From assembly GCA_009377585.1 (NCBI GenBank), contig WHTS01000021.1, positions 1 to 57,210 of the forward strand: a stretch of DNA of 57,210 nt, read 5' to 3'. Source of the stretch: Betaproteobacteria bacterium. Its GTDB lineage: Bacteria; Pseudomonadota; Gammaproteobacteria; Burkholderiales; WYBJ01. Made by a program: the position numbers and the translations under genes. Positions 42,616 to 54,685 of the stretch are shown piece after piece; the stretch's first letter is position 1, and every line of letters begins with the position of its first letter. The notes under the pieces are model-generated. The model was not told the DNA's origin, did not search any database, and saw only the letters and a list, made by a program, of their open reading frames with translations.

Positions 42616-43767
42616 GGCTTGCGACCGCGGCTTGCGGCTTCACCCTTCCGGCCAGGCTTTCGAACTTCGCCAGCAGCTCCCGCGGCGTGCATGGATCCGC
42701 CGGCATGCCATGCGGATCGAGCACGGCGCCGGTCTTGCGCTCGCCGTTCGCCAGCTCCAGCTCGATGCGAGCGCCGTAGTGGCGCGGATAAGCCGCTTCC
42801 ATCTCCGGATCGACCACGATCTCGATGCGGCGCGCCAGCGCCCGGCGATCGAGGTCGTCGATGACCTCGGGCGCATACATCGCGGGGTCGGCCGGGTTTC
42901 CCATGAGCGCGAGCGCGCAGCAGTACGGGATGCTGAACTGCGCGCCGAAGGTATCGGCCGGCGCGATGGCGCCGTTCTGCGCCTTCGCATAAGCCGAGAC
43001 ACCGACGCGGACCTCGGCAATGTCGGTAAGCCGCAGCGGGCGCGCGCCGCGCATGGCGACGAGCTGCTGCACCGCCGCCTGGATCCAGGCGCAGCAGGGA
43101 TAGAGTTTCACGTAGACGTGCTCGACGGCCCAGCGCCTGCGCCGGCTGCGAACGCCTTGGTGCCCGAGGCGCAAGCGCACGCAAGGCAGAGCGCGGTGAA
43201 CACCTGCTCGGCGGGCAGACGCATCACCACCGCAGCCGCAACTGCGGCACCGAGCGGACCGGCCACGGCGGTCTTGTGATACCCGCGCTGCGCGGGCTTC
43301 ACGCCCATCGCGAGGCCCACCCGGTTGAGCGTCTCGTAACCCGCGACGATGCCGAGCAGCAAGCGCTCGCCGCTCGCGTCGACCGCCTCGGCCGCGGCCA
43401 GCGCGGCGGAGACGACGATGGCGCCGGGATGGACGATCGCTTCGTCCAGGTGATCGTCGAGCTCGAAGCCGTGCGCCGCGGTGCCGTTGCACAGTGCCGC
43501 GGCGGGTGCGGGCACGGGCTGCGAATGACCGACGATCGTGCTGCGTCCCTTCGCTTGCTCGGCCAGCATTTCGGCGGCCATGATTCGCGACCACGGTTCG
43601 GGTGCGCCGAAAAGCGTGCAGCCGAGCGTATCGAGCAACGCCCATTGCGCAGCTTGCACGGTGCTCTGCGGCAGCCTGGACAATGTGAGCGCGTGCAGGA
43701 AATCGGTGAGGGCGCGAGCGGGGCTTTGCATTGCTTCCAGACGATCCGTGTTCGGGTAGGTCGCCAC
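42545..43767 (-). pseudogene. MmgE/PrpD-family gene with internal deletion and frameshift
   Basis: The 5' part (43767 to ~43140) is a normal N-terminus: LPQSTVQAAQWALLDTLGCTLFG, NGTAAHGFELDDHLDEAIVHPG and CASGTKAF. The 3' part, in another frame from ~43150, has VEHVYVKLYPCCAWIQAAVQ, YCCALALMGNP, ELANGERKTG and ends LGELLRA at 42545. Roughly 60-80 residues in between are missing along with the frame. Family members (2-methylcitrate dehydratase, cis-aconitate decarboxylase) are ~450 aa. This copy is not expected to work unless the break is a sequencing or assembly error. Confidence 0.85.
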
Positions 43768-43894
43768 GATCCTGGCGAACCGGCTGCCTGGCGAATTCTA
43801 TACGCTGTGGTCCGCGTCACTTCAAGTTGTTCGTTCGGTGGCGTGTTGTCGCGCACACCAAGTTACGCTCAAAAGCTCCCGCTTTCGGCAGGCC

Positions 43895-44152
43895 TCAGCG
43901 CGAAGCGGTTTTGCCGCGGCCGCGCCGTGAAGGCGCTTTACTCCGGTCGCGTCGCGAAGCCTCTTTGCCTCGGCCGCGCCCGGCGAGGCTTCCCGGCTGC
44001 ACCGCGGTCGAGGAATCGCTCGCCGGGAACGATTCCTCGATCGCCACGTCGATGAGCCATTCCTGGTGTCCGGTTGCGCCGGGATGCGCGGCCGGCACGT
44101 CGACATCCGCGCCGATTCGGCGTCGCTTACGAAGCGTCGTTTGATCGCTCAT
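43895..44152 (-). CDS. Small basic protein with EESFPASDS motif, 85 aa
   Basis: Begins MSDQTTLRKRRRIGADVD. The middle IDVAIEESFPASDSSTAV carries the EESFPASD motif seen in many short proteobacterial proteins of unknown function. The C-terminus is a repeat-rich basic tail (RGRGKEASRRDRSKAPSRRGRGK, quoted in part) that could bind nucleic acid. A possible ribosome site (aggga) precedes the ATG. It lies downstream of nuoN in the same orientation, separated by about 130 bases. Confidence 0.6.
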   Translation of the reverse strand: MSDQTTLRKRRRIGADVDVPAAHPGATGHQEWLIDVAIEESFPASDSSTAVQPGSLAGRGRGKEASRRDRSKAPSRRGRGKTASR

Positions 44153-44286
44153 CGGATCGTCCCTTTGTCTGAAAGTTGCGCTCCGCAAATAGCGTCGGCA
44201 GCACAGCGCGGGCGAAAGCTTCACGTGCCGTCCGATCGGATTCAAGTCGCAATCCGCGTGCCACGCGAGCCCCGGTCTCACTGGTC

Positions 44287-45807
44287 TCAGCGCGGGCGCA
44301 GTCGCTCGCTCGGCGCCATCGAGGTGGCGGGCTGAACCCGCGTGAGCTCGGTGCGTTCGGCCAAATCTGCGGCAGTTGCGCGTACGACCGCAACCAGAGG
44401 GCTCGGGAAAACGCCGAGGCCCAGCAGTGCGACGGTCAGCAACGCGAGCGCCGCGTAGGCCGGCCATTGCGACCCTGTCGCGGGCGCGGCTGTCCCGGCG
44501 GATCTCGCGGACAGCATTGCGACGATGATCCGCAGGTAGTAGTAGAGCCCGATGATGCTGCCGATCACCAACGCCACCACCGGAAGCCAAAGGCTCGCAC
44601 TGACGCCCGAGGCTACGGCATAGAACTTGGCGATGAATCCCAGGGTGAGCGGGATGCCGGCAAGCGAGAGCAGCATCGCCGCGAACGCCAGCGCAAGCCA
44701 GGGTCGCACCCAGAACAAGCCGCGATAGTCCTCCAGCGTGTCGGCGTCACACTCGGCTCCGGGCCTCGACAGGATGGTCACGACGCCGAATGCGCCGAGC
44801 GTCGTGACGGCGTACATGGCGAGATAGACGCTCACCGCCTCGACCGCGAGCGCGCCGCCCGCCAGCAAGGCCACCAGCGCGTACCCCAGGTGGGCGATGG
44901 AGGAGTACGCGAGAACGCGTTTGACGTTGTCCTGCAGCAACGCGAGCAGGTTGCCGGCGATCATCGACAGCACCGCGATGATGCTCAGGATGGTGGCAGG
45001 GCCGGCGGAAGCCCACGCATCGGCGGTCAGGAAGTAGCGCAGCAGGAGCGCGAACACCGCGCACTTCGACACCACGGCGAGGAAGGCGGTGACGGGCGCG
45101 GGCGCGCCTTCGTAGACGTCGGGCGCCCACATGTGAAACGGAACCACCGAAAGCTTGAAACCGATGCCGACCAGGATCAGCGCGACGCCGTTCAGCCAAT
45201 AAAGCCCGCGCGCATCGGCTCCCGCGGCGGGCACTACGGCTTGCGCGGCGAAGCTCAGCGTCCCCGTTTGCGCATAGACGAGCGCGATGCCGAACAGCAG
45301 GAACGCCGATGCGACGCCGGACAGGACGAGGTATTTGACGCCGGCCTCCACCGGACGCTCGGCCACGTGCGGATATGCGATCAATCCGAGCAGCGCGATG
45401 CTCAGCGTTTCGAGGCCGAGGAAGAAGGCGGCGAAATGATCGGCCGCTACGGTGGTTGCCGCGCCGAGCGTCGCCAGCAGCAGGAGCACGTAATACTCCT
45501 CGCACGGAAGCCGGTCGCGCGATTTCAGGTAGCCGTGCGAAATCACGCTTACGGCCAGCGCGGCCACGATCACGAGCCCGATGTAGAAGAGCGCGTAGTC
45601 GTCGACGATGAGCAAGGGCGTGACATGGCGTCCCGAATGCGGCGCCGAAACGAAGACGACCGAGGCGAGGGCCGTCACGAGCCCGATCCCGCTCGCCCAC
45701 GCCGCCATGGCGTGACTGCGCCGTACCGCGATCAGCAGCATGAGCAGCACCGCGGCCACGCTCAGGACGATGAGCGGCGCGAGCGCCTGAAAATCGGCGG
45801 CGTTCAC
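44287..45807 (-). CDS. nuoN: NADH-quinone oxidoreductase subunit N
   Basis: 506-aa antiporter-like membrane subunit of complex I (proton channel). About 14 helices; family landmarks are LYTHAYLKSRDRLPCEEYYV-like loop, ILVGIGFKLSVVPFHMWAPDVYEGAP with the conserved Lys and His on helices, and AYSSIAHLGYALVAL. The start overlaps the nuoM stop by four bases (ATGA-type). Last gene of the operon; ends at 44287 with a normal C-terminus. Confidence 0.97.
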   Translation of the reverse strand: MNAADFQALAPLIVLSVAAVLLMLLIAVRRSHAMAAWASGIGLVTALASVVFVSAPHSGRHVTPLLIVDDYALFYIGLVIVAALAVSVISHGYLKSRDRLPCEEYYVLLLLATLGAATTVAADHFAAFFLGLETLSIALLGLIAYPHVAERPVEAGVKYLVLSGVASAFLLFGIALVYAQTGTLSFAAQAVVPAAGADARGLYWLNGVALILVGIGFKLSVVPFHMWAPDVYEGAPAPVTAFLAVVSKCAVFALLLRYFLTADAWASAGPATILSIIAVLSMIAGNLLALLQDNVKRVLAYSSIAHLGYALVALLAGGALAVEAVSVYLAMYAVTTLGAFGVVTILSRPGAECDADTLEDYRGLFWVRPWLALAFAAMLLSLAGIPLTLGFIAKFYAVASGVSASLWLPVVALVIGSIIGLYYYLRIIVAMLSARSAGTAAPATGSQWPAYAALALLTVALLGLGVFPSPLVAVVRATAADLAERTELTRVQPATSMAPSERLRPR

Positions 45808-47284
45808 GGCGCGGCTCCAAGCGCCGTGCGAGGCGCCTGGGGTTGTTGAACGTTGGCCACGCCGCCGGCTGCCGCATGCAGCACCGGTCGCGGATAGACT
45901 CCCAACCAGACGATGACGATCGCGAGCACCGCGAGCACCCCGGTCTCGCGCAGGTTCAGATCGAGCAGCTTGCGATCCGCCCGCGGCTCGCCGTGCAGCG
46001 CCCGCTGGACCAGGATGAGCGAGTAGATCGCCGCGGTTATCAGCCCGATCGCCGCCACAATGGCGATCGGCCGGTTCACGGCGAAGGTGCCGAGCAGCAC
46101 GAGGAATTCGCCCACGAAGTTGCCCAGGCCCGGGAGACCCAGCGAGGCGATGGCGAATACCATGGCAAGCGCGCCGAATCGCGGCATCTGGGCGGCGAGG
46201 CCGCCCATGTCGTGCATGTCCCGGGTGTGGATGCGCTCATGCAGAAAGCCCACGATCATGAAAAGCGCCCCGGTGCTCACCGCGTGCGCCACCATCTGAA
46301 CGACAACACCCTGCAAAGCGAGCGTGTTCCATGCGAACACGCCCAGGAGCACGAAGCCCATGTGGCTGATGCTCGAATAGGCGACCAGGCGCTTCATGTC
46401 GTCCTGCGCGAACGCGAGCACCGCGCCGTACAGGATGCTGATGACGCCGAGCGTCATGGCGAGCGGCGCGAATGCGGCCGCGGCATCGGGAAAAAGCGGC
46501 AGCACGAAACGCAGCAAACCGTAGCCCCCGGTTTTCAGCAGCACGCCGGCGAGGATGAGGCTGCCGGCGGTAGGCGCTTCGGTGTGCGCGTCCGGCAGCC
46601 AGCTGTGAAACGGGACTGCCGGCAGCTTGACGGCAAAGGCGATGAAGAAGCCAGCCATGATCCAGAACGCGGCCGATGGATCGAGCGTGTGGCCGAGCAG
46701 TTGGAAGTAGTCGAACGTCAGCACGCCGGTGGCACGCCGGTGCGCAAGCACGAGCGCGAGGATGGCGACCAGCATCAGCAGCCCGCTGCCTTGCGTGAAG
46801 ATGAAGAACTTGATTGCCGCGTAGATGCGCCGCTCGTGGCCCCAGAGCGCAATCACGAGCGACATCGGTACCAGCATGAGCTCCCAGAAGAAGAAGAAAA
46901 GGAACAGATCGAGCGCGAGAAAAACGCCCACCACGCCCGCCAGCGTCAGCAGCAGGTTCAGATGGAACAGGCCCACGCGCTCGGTAATCTCGCGCCACGA
47001 GGTCACGACCGCGACGATGCCGAGACCGAGCGTGAGCAGGATCATCACCAGGCTCAGGCCATCCAGATCGAGCCGGAACGCGATGCCCAGTTGCGGAATC
47101 CAGGGCAAGCGCAGGCTCGCGAGCCACGGCTCGCCGGCTCCGTGCAGCCCGAGCATGAACGCCAGGGCGAGATCGGCTGCGAGCGCGGCGATGGCGATGT
47201 AGCGTGGGGCATCGGCGTGCCAGCGCTGCGCGCCCCAGGCCGCCAGGCCGCCCAGCACGGGCAGGGCGATCAGCCAGGCGAGCA

Positions 47285-47288
<4 letters not shown>
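45804..47288 (-). CDS. nuoM: NADH-quinone oxidoreductase subunit M
   Basis: 494-aa antiporter-like proton-channel subunit of complex I. Landmarks are FRLDLDGLSLVMILLTLGL, FWELMLVPMSLVIALWGHE, AVKLPAVPFHSWLPDAHTEAP and AYSSISHMGFVLLGVF; the conserved glutamate and lysines for proton transfer sit in these. Coupled by four-base overlap with nuoL and nuoN. Confidence 0.97.
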
Positions 47289-49177
<1,889 letters not shown>

Positions 49178-49180
49178 GCG

Positions 49181-49489
49181 TCAGCCCTCGAGCGCGTTGG
49201 CGGCGTCGGCGTCCAGGTTCGGCAGCCGCCGATGGATCTGCAGCACGAGCGCCAAGCCCACCGAGACTTCCGCAGCGGCGAGCGCGAGCACCAGCATGAA
49301 CATGATCTGGCCGTCGGCCTGCCCCCAACGCGCGCCCGCGGCGATGAACGCGAGGCCGGCCGCGTTCAGCATCACTTCGATGCTCATCAACATGAAGATG
49401 AGATTGCGCCGCATCAGCACGCCGGCCAGCCCGAGCACGAACAATACGACCGCGAGTAGTAAGACGTGATCGAGCGGTATCGCGGCCAT
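49181..49489 (-). CDS. nuoK: NADH-quinone oxidoreductase subunit K
   Basis: 102-aa three-helix membrane subunit. Helix 2 carries [16 protein letters not shown] with the conserved glutamate needed for proton translocation, helix 3 has [21 protein letters not shown] with the second glutamate. The ATG at 49489 gives the standard length. Three bases separate it from nuoL. Confidence 0.97.
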   Translation of the reverse strand: MAAIPLDHVLLLAVVLFVLGLAGVLMRRNLIFMLMSIEVMLNAAGLAFIAAGARWGQADGQIMFMLVLALAAAEVSVGLALVLQIHRRLPNLDADAANALEG

Positions 49490-49491
49490 CG

Positions 49492-49992
49492 TCAGCGCTC
49501 CCTCGGTCGGCGCCCGACGTGGTAGGCGGCCACGAGCGCCGCGAGCAGCAGCAGCGAGGCGAGCTCCACTGCCAGCAGGTATGGGCCGAAGAGCCGGATT
49601 CCCACCTCCTTGGCCTCGATCACTCGCTCCGGAGCAGCGTTCCCATCGCCGGTCGCGAACAGCGCGTAGCCGAGCTCGGCCGCCAGCACCATCGCAAGCA
49701 ATGCCGGACCGAGCCAGCCTGCCGGATGCGCCCACGACGTGCCCGCCCGCGTTGCGTCATTGCCCAGGCCCAGCATCATCACGACGAACACGAACAGCAC
49801 GACGATGGCGCCGGCATAGACGATGACCTCGAGCGCGGCCGCGAACGGCGCGCCGAGTGTGTAGAACACGAGCGCGATCGCCAGCAGCGACACCACGAGA
49901 TAGAGCAGGGCGTGCACGGCGTGGGTGCGGGTGACGACCATGAAGGTCGCCACGACGGCGATCGCGGCCGAGAGATAGAAGATCGTGTCCAT
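49492..49992 (-). CDS. nuoJ: NADH-quinone oxidoreductase subunit J
   Basis: 166-aa five-helix membrane subunit. Helix 3 with [21 protein letters not shown] contains the conserved tyrosine/pi-bulge region. The start MDTIFYLSA at 49992 is favoured over an in-frame extension. The sequence just upstream is a damaged duplicate of this start (see separate entry). Confidence 0.96.
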   Translation of the reverse strand: MDTIFYLSAAIAVVATFMVVTRTHAVHALLYLVVSLLAIALVFYTLGAPFAAALEVIVYAGAIVVLFVFVVMMLGLGNDATRAGTSWAHPAGWLGPALLAMVLAAELGYALFATGDGNAAPERVIEAKEVGIRLFGPYLLAVELASLLLLAALVAAYHVGRRPRER

Positions 49993-49993
49993 G

Positions 49994-50068
49994 TCAGGGC
50001 AGCAGACCTTGGTCTGGCGCAAGCGCTTCGTGGCTGATCGGAGCCGAGAGATCGAAGATCGCGTTCAT
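49994..50068 (-). other. Duplicated nuoI-nuoJ junction forming a 24-codon ORF
   Basis: Between nuoI and nuoJ a short frame MNAIFDLSAPISHEALAPDQ… ends in LLP-stop, and both its own start region and its stop resemble the real junction: start MNAIFDLSA mirrors nuo[10 protein letters not shown], and its end DQGLLP mirrors nuoI RSLLP. This looks like a ~75-bp tandem duplication of the nuoI stop/nuoJ start region. Whether it is translated is unknown. Confidence 0.65.
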
Positions 50069-50069
50069 G

Positions 50070-50582
50070 TCAGGGCAGCAGGCTCCGGGTGTCGACCGGA
50101 GGCTCCTCGGCCTGCGCCTCGCCCTTGTCCTTGCCCGGGATGGCGGGCCCCGAGACACGGTAGAAGCTGTAGCCGGGATACTTGCCGGTGCCGCTGATGA
50201 GCAGATCTTCCTTTTCGTAGATCAGGTTCGGTCGCTCGTATTCGCTCATCTCGAAGTCGGGCGTGAGCTGGATGGCATAGGTGGGACAGGCTTCCTCGCA
50301 GTAGCCGCAGAAGATGCAGCGCGAGAAGTTGATGCGAAAGTACTCGGGATACCAGCGTCCGTTCTCCTCGGTCTTCTGCAGCGAGATGCAGTCGACCGGG
50401 CAAGCCACCGCGCACAGGTAACACGACACGCAGCGTTCTTCCCCGTCGGGATCGCGCGAGAGCACGATGCGGCCACGAAAGCGTGGCGGCAGATACGGCT
50501 TCTCTTCCGGATAGCGGATGGTCTCGCGGCGCCGGAAGAGATGCAGGAACGTGAGCCACAGCGTTCTGAGGATGCTCAGCAT
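50070..50582 (-). CDS. nuoI: NADH-quinone oxidoreductase subunit I
   Basis: 170-aa ferredoxin-like subunit holding clusters N6a and N6b. Two motifs are complete: C51-x2-C54-x2-C57-x3-C61 ([16 protein letters not shown]65 too) and C89-x2-C92-x2-C95-x3-C99 ([12 protein letters not shown]). The start MLSILRTLW at 50582 has a ribosome site (gggaga); upstream in-frame codons are noncoding repeat DNA. The 5' side is a 215-bp gap with palindromes, not the usual tight junction. Confidence 0.96.
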   Translation of the reverse strand: MLSILRTLWLTFLHLFRRRETIRYPEEKPYLPPRFRGRIVLSRDPDGEERCVSCYLCAVACPVDCISLQKTEENGRWYPEYFRINFSRCIFCGYCEEACPTYAIQLTPDFEMSEYERPNLIYEKEDLLISGTGKYPGYSFYRVSGPAIPGKDKGEAQAEEPPVDTRSLLP

Positions 50583-50796
50583 GACTGTCTCCCGATCCCG
50601 ACTCTTTCCGAGAGTGCGGAAGATCCCTCCGGAAGCGCAGGGCGGCGAACACTCCCCTCTCCCTCCGGGGTGAGGTCGGGAATTCGCGGACCATGGTCCG
50701 CGCCGGCCGAACGGCATCGGCCTGCATGCCGATGCGCGCCCTGCAAGGGAGGGGCAGGGGGTGAGGGAAATATCGAACCCAACATTCCGCCTCTCC
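50583..50796. repeat. Palindrome-rich gap between nuoH and nuoI
   Basis: Contains a perfect palindrome GCGGACCATGGTCCGC (50686-50701), an 8-bp stem GCATCGGC/GCCGATGC with a 6-base loop (50714-50735) and half-copies of the CCCCTCTCCC...GGGGCAGGGGGTGAGGG repeat seen inside nuoG. Noncoding. Confidence 0.75.
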
Positions 50797-51756
50797 TTAC
50801 GTTGCCCGCGCGACCACGATCGCCCCGGTGGCCAGCAGGTTCACCAGCGTGAGCGGCAGCATGACCTTCCAGCCGTACGCCATCAGCTGGTCGTAGCGCA
50901 GCCGCGGCAGCGCCGCGCGCAGCAGCACGAAGAAGGCGACGAAAGCGAGCGTCTTGAGAAGAAACCACGCGAGTGGCGGAAGCCACGGCCCGTACCAGCC
51001 GCCGAGGAAGAGCGTGGTGATCATCGCCGAGACCAGCACGATGCCGGCATACTCGCCGACGAAGAACATGCCGAACTTCATGCCCGAGTATTCGGTGTGG
51101 AAGCCGGCGCCAAGCTCGTTCTCGCCCTCGGGCAGGTCGAAGGGAAGACGGTGGGTTTCGGCGATGCCCGCGATGAAGAAGACGACGAAGCCCAGAAACT
51201 GCGGCACGATGTACCAGAGCCCGCGCTGCGCCTCGACGATCTCGGCCAGGCTGAACGAACCGGCGAGCGCAACCACGCCGATCAGCGACAGCCCCATGAA
51301 CACCTCGTAGCTCAGCATCTGCGCGGCCGCGCGCATCCCGCCCAGCAGCGAATACTTGCTGTTGGAGGCCCAGCCCGCCAGGATGACGCTGTAGACCGAG
51401 AGCGAGCTCATGGCGAGGAAAAAAAGCAGGCCGATGTTGAGGTCGCCCGCGATGCCGATCGAGGGTGTTACAGGAATCACGCCGAATGCGAAGAACACCG
51501 CGACCATGACGATGGCCGGCGCGAGCACGAAGATGCGCCGCTGCGCAAACGGCGGCACCCAGTCCTGCTTGAACAGGATCTTGATCATGTCGGCCACGAT
51601 CTGCAGCGTGCCGAAATAGCCGACCCGGTTCGGTCCGTAGCGGTCCTGCCAGAAGCCGAGCAGCCGCCGCTCGACCCAGGTCAGCACCGCGGCGAGCATC
51701 AGCAGCGCCCCCAGGATGCCGAACACGTTTAGCAGTCCCATGCCGAGCGCGCTCAT
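50797..51756 (-). CDS. nuoH: NADH-quinone oxidoreductase subunit H
   Basis: 319-aa membrane subunit that forms the quinone-binding site entrance with NuoB and NuoD. Conserved [22 protein letters not shown], the long loop with [30 protein letters not shown] and [16 protein letters not shown] are all there. The ATG at 51756 has a good ribosome site (gaggaag) and overlaps the end of a small upstream ORF in an ATGA. Confidence 0.97.
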   Translation of the reverse strand: MSALGMGLLNVFGILGALLMLAAVLTWVERRLLGFWQDRYGPNRVGYFGTLQIVADMIKILFKQDWVPPFAQRRIFVLAPAIVMVAVFFAFGVIPVTPSIGIAGDLNIGLLFFLAMSSLSVYSVILAGWASNSKYSLLGGMRAAAQMLSYEVFMGLSLIGVVALAGSFSLAEIVEAQRGLWYIVPQFLGFVVFFIAGIAETHRLPFDLPEGENELGAGFHTEYSGMKFGMFFVGEYAGIVLVSAMITTLFLGGWYGPWLPPLAWFLLKTLAFVAFFVLLRAALPRLRYDQLMAYGWKVMLPLTLVNLLATGAIVVARAT

Positions 51757-51851
51757 CGCCGCGCTTCCTCGTCTGCGGTCAGCACGACGGTGATCAGCAG
51801 CAGCGCCGCCAGGATGCCGCACACGCACTGCCTCATGGCCGGCGCATTCAT
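51753..51851 (-). CDS. Possible 32-aa membrane micro-protein between nuoG and nuoH
   Basis: Frame [19 protein letters not shown] then [13 protein letters not shown]: one hydrophobic helix with a short N-terminus and a charged C-terminus. Its ATG overlaps the nuoG stop and its stop overlaps the nuoH start, both by ATGA, so it would be coupled to both neighbours. No family known to me. It could be a real small subunit, or simply a spacer ORF. Confidence 0.5.
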   Translation of the reverse strand: MNAPAMRQCVCGILAALLLITVVLTADEEARR

Positions 51852-54685
51852 CGCTGCTTTTCCTCGCTGGGCGCCCGGCGGATCGTCATCCACGTGGGGA
51901 GCGGCATCCAGGCAAGTCCGTGGATCCCCACCGTGACGGCGGCCAGGCCGGGCGCAAGCGCAGGTGCGAGCTCCACCTCGACCCGATGGCGCTGGCCTGC
52001 GTGCTCGAGCTCGACGAAGCCATGTTCGGAGACGCCGAGGCGGGCCGCATCGTCGGGATGAAGCGAAACGCGAGCCGCGCCGATCCGTGAAGCCATGACT
52101 GGGGCGCGCGCGGAAAGCTCTTCGGCGCCGAAGATCGGGTAGCGTGCGATCACTAGCCGCTCGCTTTCACGCCGAGCGAATGCGGGCGGTATCGCCGCTG
52201 CTTCTCCGTCACCCCCAGCCCCTCTCCCGGAGGGAGAGGGGAGCGTCTCGTGCGCGGCCGACGGCAACCGCACGCCCGGATCGCCGCCTGTCGCCCCTCT
52301 CCCTCCGGGAGAGGGGCAGGGGGTGAGGGAAGAACCGGGGCGCGGCTCGATCAATCGAACCCCCGGGTCCCCGCCCGTCAACGGCCCGCCCACTTCCTGC
52401 TGGAACTTGTTGAGCGCCTGCACGGAATTCCACCCGGGCGCCCAGAAGAACGGATAGAGCGCACCCGGCATCTCGCCGTAATAGCCTTCCATCGAGTTGC
52501 TGAACGGCGCATCCGGATTGCGCTGCGGGATGGGCTCGCGCACGCTGCGATGCGCGTGCATCGCCGTGCGGCCGCTATAGCGATGCGGGGCGCTGCGCAG
52601 CGGAAGGTTCGCGATCCTGAATGTTGCGCCCGGGGCGGCGTCCGCAATCGGCGCAAGCTCAGGCAACGCCTGACCGAGCGCGGCGATGACGTCGTCGAGC
52701 GTCCGCCAGCGCGGCTCGCTGCGGTTCACCGCAGCGGCGACGCGGTCGAGCCAGCGCCAGCTTTCGGTAACCTCGTCTGCCGGGAAGAGCACCTGGAAAA
52801 AGCGCTGCGCACGCCCTTCGTTGTTGACGAGCGTACCGTCCGCTTCTGCAAAGGTTGCGGCAGGCAGAAAGATTTGCGCATGGCGCACGGTCTCGTTCAG
52901 CGTGTGATCCAGGGCGATGACATGCTCCGCGACGCCGAGCGCCGCTGCCACGCTCGGATGGTCCGCGCGCCGGAAGAGATCGTTCTCGAGCACGACCACG
53001 GTGCGCGTGCGGCCGAAGCGCAGCGCATCCAGCGCGGCGCCGAGCGGTGCGCCGCCCATCAGCGCCAGCCCCAGGCTGTTGCACTCCGGCACGGTGAGCG
53101 AGATGCGCGCTTCGCGTCCGGTCGCACGCAGTGCCCGTGCCACGCTCGCCAGAGCGCGCAGCACCGCTTCGCTGCCCGAAGCGACGCCCGAGACGACCAG
53201 CGGCCGCGCGGCACCTGCAAGCTGCTGCGCAATCCGGGCCGCTGCGTCGCGCATTTCACCCGACAGGTTAGGAACCTCCGGCGCGGTCGCATCGATCGCG
53301 TGCGCGACCGCGAAGCCGAGCCGTGCGATGTCGTCGGGTGCGGCGCGAACGCGTTGCGTCGCGATGTCGTCCAGGCGCGTCGGCAGCGGCGTTGCGAGAA
53401 CGAGCGGGCCCGGGTTGTCGCGACCCGCGTCGCGCACCGCCGCATCCTGCCACGACGGCACCCGTTGCGCGGCTGCGACCGCGATCGACTTCTGCCGCAC
53501 GGCCTGGCGCAGGGCGAGCGCGAGCCGGGGTGCCGTGTCGCAGACGTCCTCGCCCAGCACGAACACCGCATCGCATGCCTCGGCTTCCCGCAGCGACGCG
53601 ACCGGCGCGGGTGCGGCACGCAGGATGTCAAGAATCACCGAGAGCAGCCGGCACTCGATGTCCGACATGCCGGCATGGAAGCGCTCCGGGCCGACCAGCT
53701 CGCGCAGCGCGAAGTTCGATTCGAGCGATGCGCGCGGCGAGCCGATGCCGATCGCATGCCCGGTTCGCAGCAGGTCTGCGAGCCCCTCGAGCGCCGCCTC
53801 GCCCGTCACCGCTTCGGCCACCTCGCCTTGCGCGAGGAGCGGCCTGCGGATGCGCGACTCGGCATTGACGAAGCCGTAGCCGAAACGGCCGCGGTCGCAG
53901 AGGAAGTAGCCGTTCACCTCGCCGTTGTAGCGGTTGAGAATGCGTCGCAGCTCGCCGTCGCGCGCGTTGGCAATCGTGTTGCAGCCCAGGCCGCAGTGCA
54001 CGCATACGGACGGCGCGCCCTCCATGTCCCACTTGCGCACGTACACGTTGGAAAGCGTCTTGTCGGTGAAAACGCCCGTGGGGCAGACTTCCACCAGGTT
54101 GCCGCTGAACTCGTTCTCCAGGGTTCCGTCCTCGTGCCGTCCGAAATACACGTCGTTGCGCGCGGCGTGGACGTCGAGATCGCGCCCGCCCGCGTAATCC
54201 CGGTAGAAGCGCACGCAGCGGTAGCAGGCGATGCAGCGGTTCATTTCGTGCTTCACGAACGGACCGAGATCCTGATTGCGATGCGTGCGCTTGCCGAAGC
54301 GATAGCGGCGGTAGGTGTGACCGCTCATGAGCGTCATGTCCTGCAGATGGCACTCGCCGCCTTCCTCGCACACCGGGCAGTCGTGAGGGTGATTGGTCAT
54401 CAGCCACTCGATCACCGACTTGCGGAATTCCGCCGTTTCCGCATCGGCGATCGAGATGCGCGCGCCGTCGGCGGCCGCTGTCATGCACGCCATCACGATG
54501 CGGCCGCTGCGATCGTCGGCGCCGCTGTATTGCTTCACGGCACACTGCCGGCATGCACCCACCGATCCGAGCGCCGGGTGCCAGCAGAAGTAAGGAAGGT
54601 CGAGGCCGGCCGACAGGCACGCCTGCAGCAGGTTGTGGGCCGGGTCGGCCGGATAGTCGCGGCCGTCGACATGGATCGTCGCCAT
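51848..54685 (-). CDS. nuoG: NADH-quinone oxidoreductase subunit G
   Basis: 945-aa complex I subunit carrying several Fe-S clusters. The 2Fe-2S set is C34, C45, C48 and C67; a later [12 protein letters not shown] holds a His-Cys3 cluster; RCIACYRC and CVHCGLGC give further 4Fe-4S ligands. The C-terminal molybdopterin-like domain is degenerate. Start at [12 protein letters not shown] with a ribosome site (ggag) and one-base overlap with nuoF (TGATG). A repeat pair of palindromes inserts ~50 residues at about 776-827 ([13 protein letters not shown]), duplicating GGDPGVRL. Confidence 0.95.
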   Translation of the reverse strand: MATIHVDGRDYPADPAHNLLQACLSAGLDLPYFCWHPALGSVGACRQCAVKQYSGADDRSGRIVMACMTAAADGARISIADAETAEFRKSVIEWLMTNHPHDCPVCEEGGECHLQDMTLMSGHTYRRYRFGKRTHRNQDLGPFVKHEMNRCIACYRCVRFYRDYAGGRDLDVHAARNDVYFGRHEDGTLENEFSGNLVEVCPTGVFTDKTLSNVYVRKWDMEGAPSVCVHCGLGCNTIANARDGELRRILNRYNGEVNGYFLCDRGRFGYGFVNAESRIRRPLLAQGEVAEAVTGEAALEGLADLLRTGHAIGIGSPRASLESNFALRELVGPERFHAGMSDIECRLLSVILDILRAAPAPVASLREAEACDAVFVLGEDVCDTAPRLALALRQAVRQKSIAVAAAQRVPSWQDAAVRDAGRDNPGPLVLATPLPTRLDDIATQRVRAAPDDIARLGFAVAHAIDATAPEVPNLSGEMRDAAARIAQQLAGAARPLVVSGVASGSEAVLRALASVARALRATGREARISLTVPECNSLGLALMGGAPLGAALDALRFGRTRTVVVLENDLFRRADHPSVAAALGVAEHVIALDHTLNETVRHAQIFLPAATFAEADGTLVNNEGRAQRFFQVLFPADEVTESWRWLDRVAAAVNRSEPRWRTLDDVIAALGQALPELAPIADAAPGATFRIANLPLRSAPHRYSGRTAMHAHRSVREPIPQRNPDAPFSNSMEGYYGEMPGALYPFFWAPGWNSVQALNKFQQEVGGPLTGGDPGVRLIEPRPGSSLTPCPSPGGRGATGGDPGVRLPSAAHETLPSPSGRGAGGDGEAAAIPPAFARRESERLVIARYPIFGAEELSARAPVMASRIGAARVSLHPDDAARLGVSEHGFVELEHAGQRHRVEVELAPALAPGLAAVTVGIHGLAWMPLPTWMTIRRAPSEEKQR
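52205..52335. repeat. Inverted palindromic repeat pair inserted in frame in nuoG
   Basis: Two 23-bp hairpins CCCCTCTCCC-GGA/TCC-GGGAGAGGGG at 52219-52241 and 52294-52316, in opposite orientation, each extended outward by CCCCCAG or CAGGGGGTGAGGG. The coding frame of nuoG passes through both without a stop. Half-copies occur in the nuoH-nuoI gap at 50654-50676 and near 50749-50767. Confidence 0.85.
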
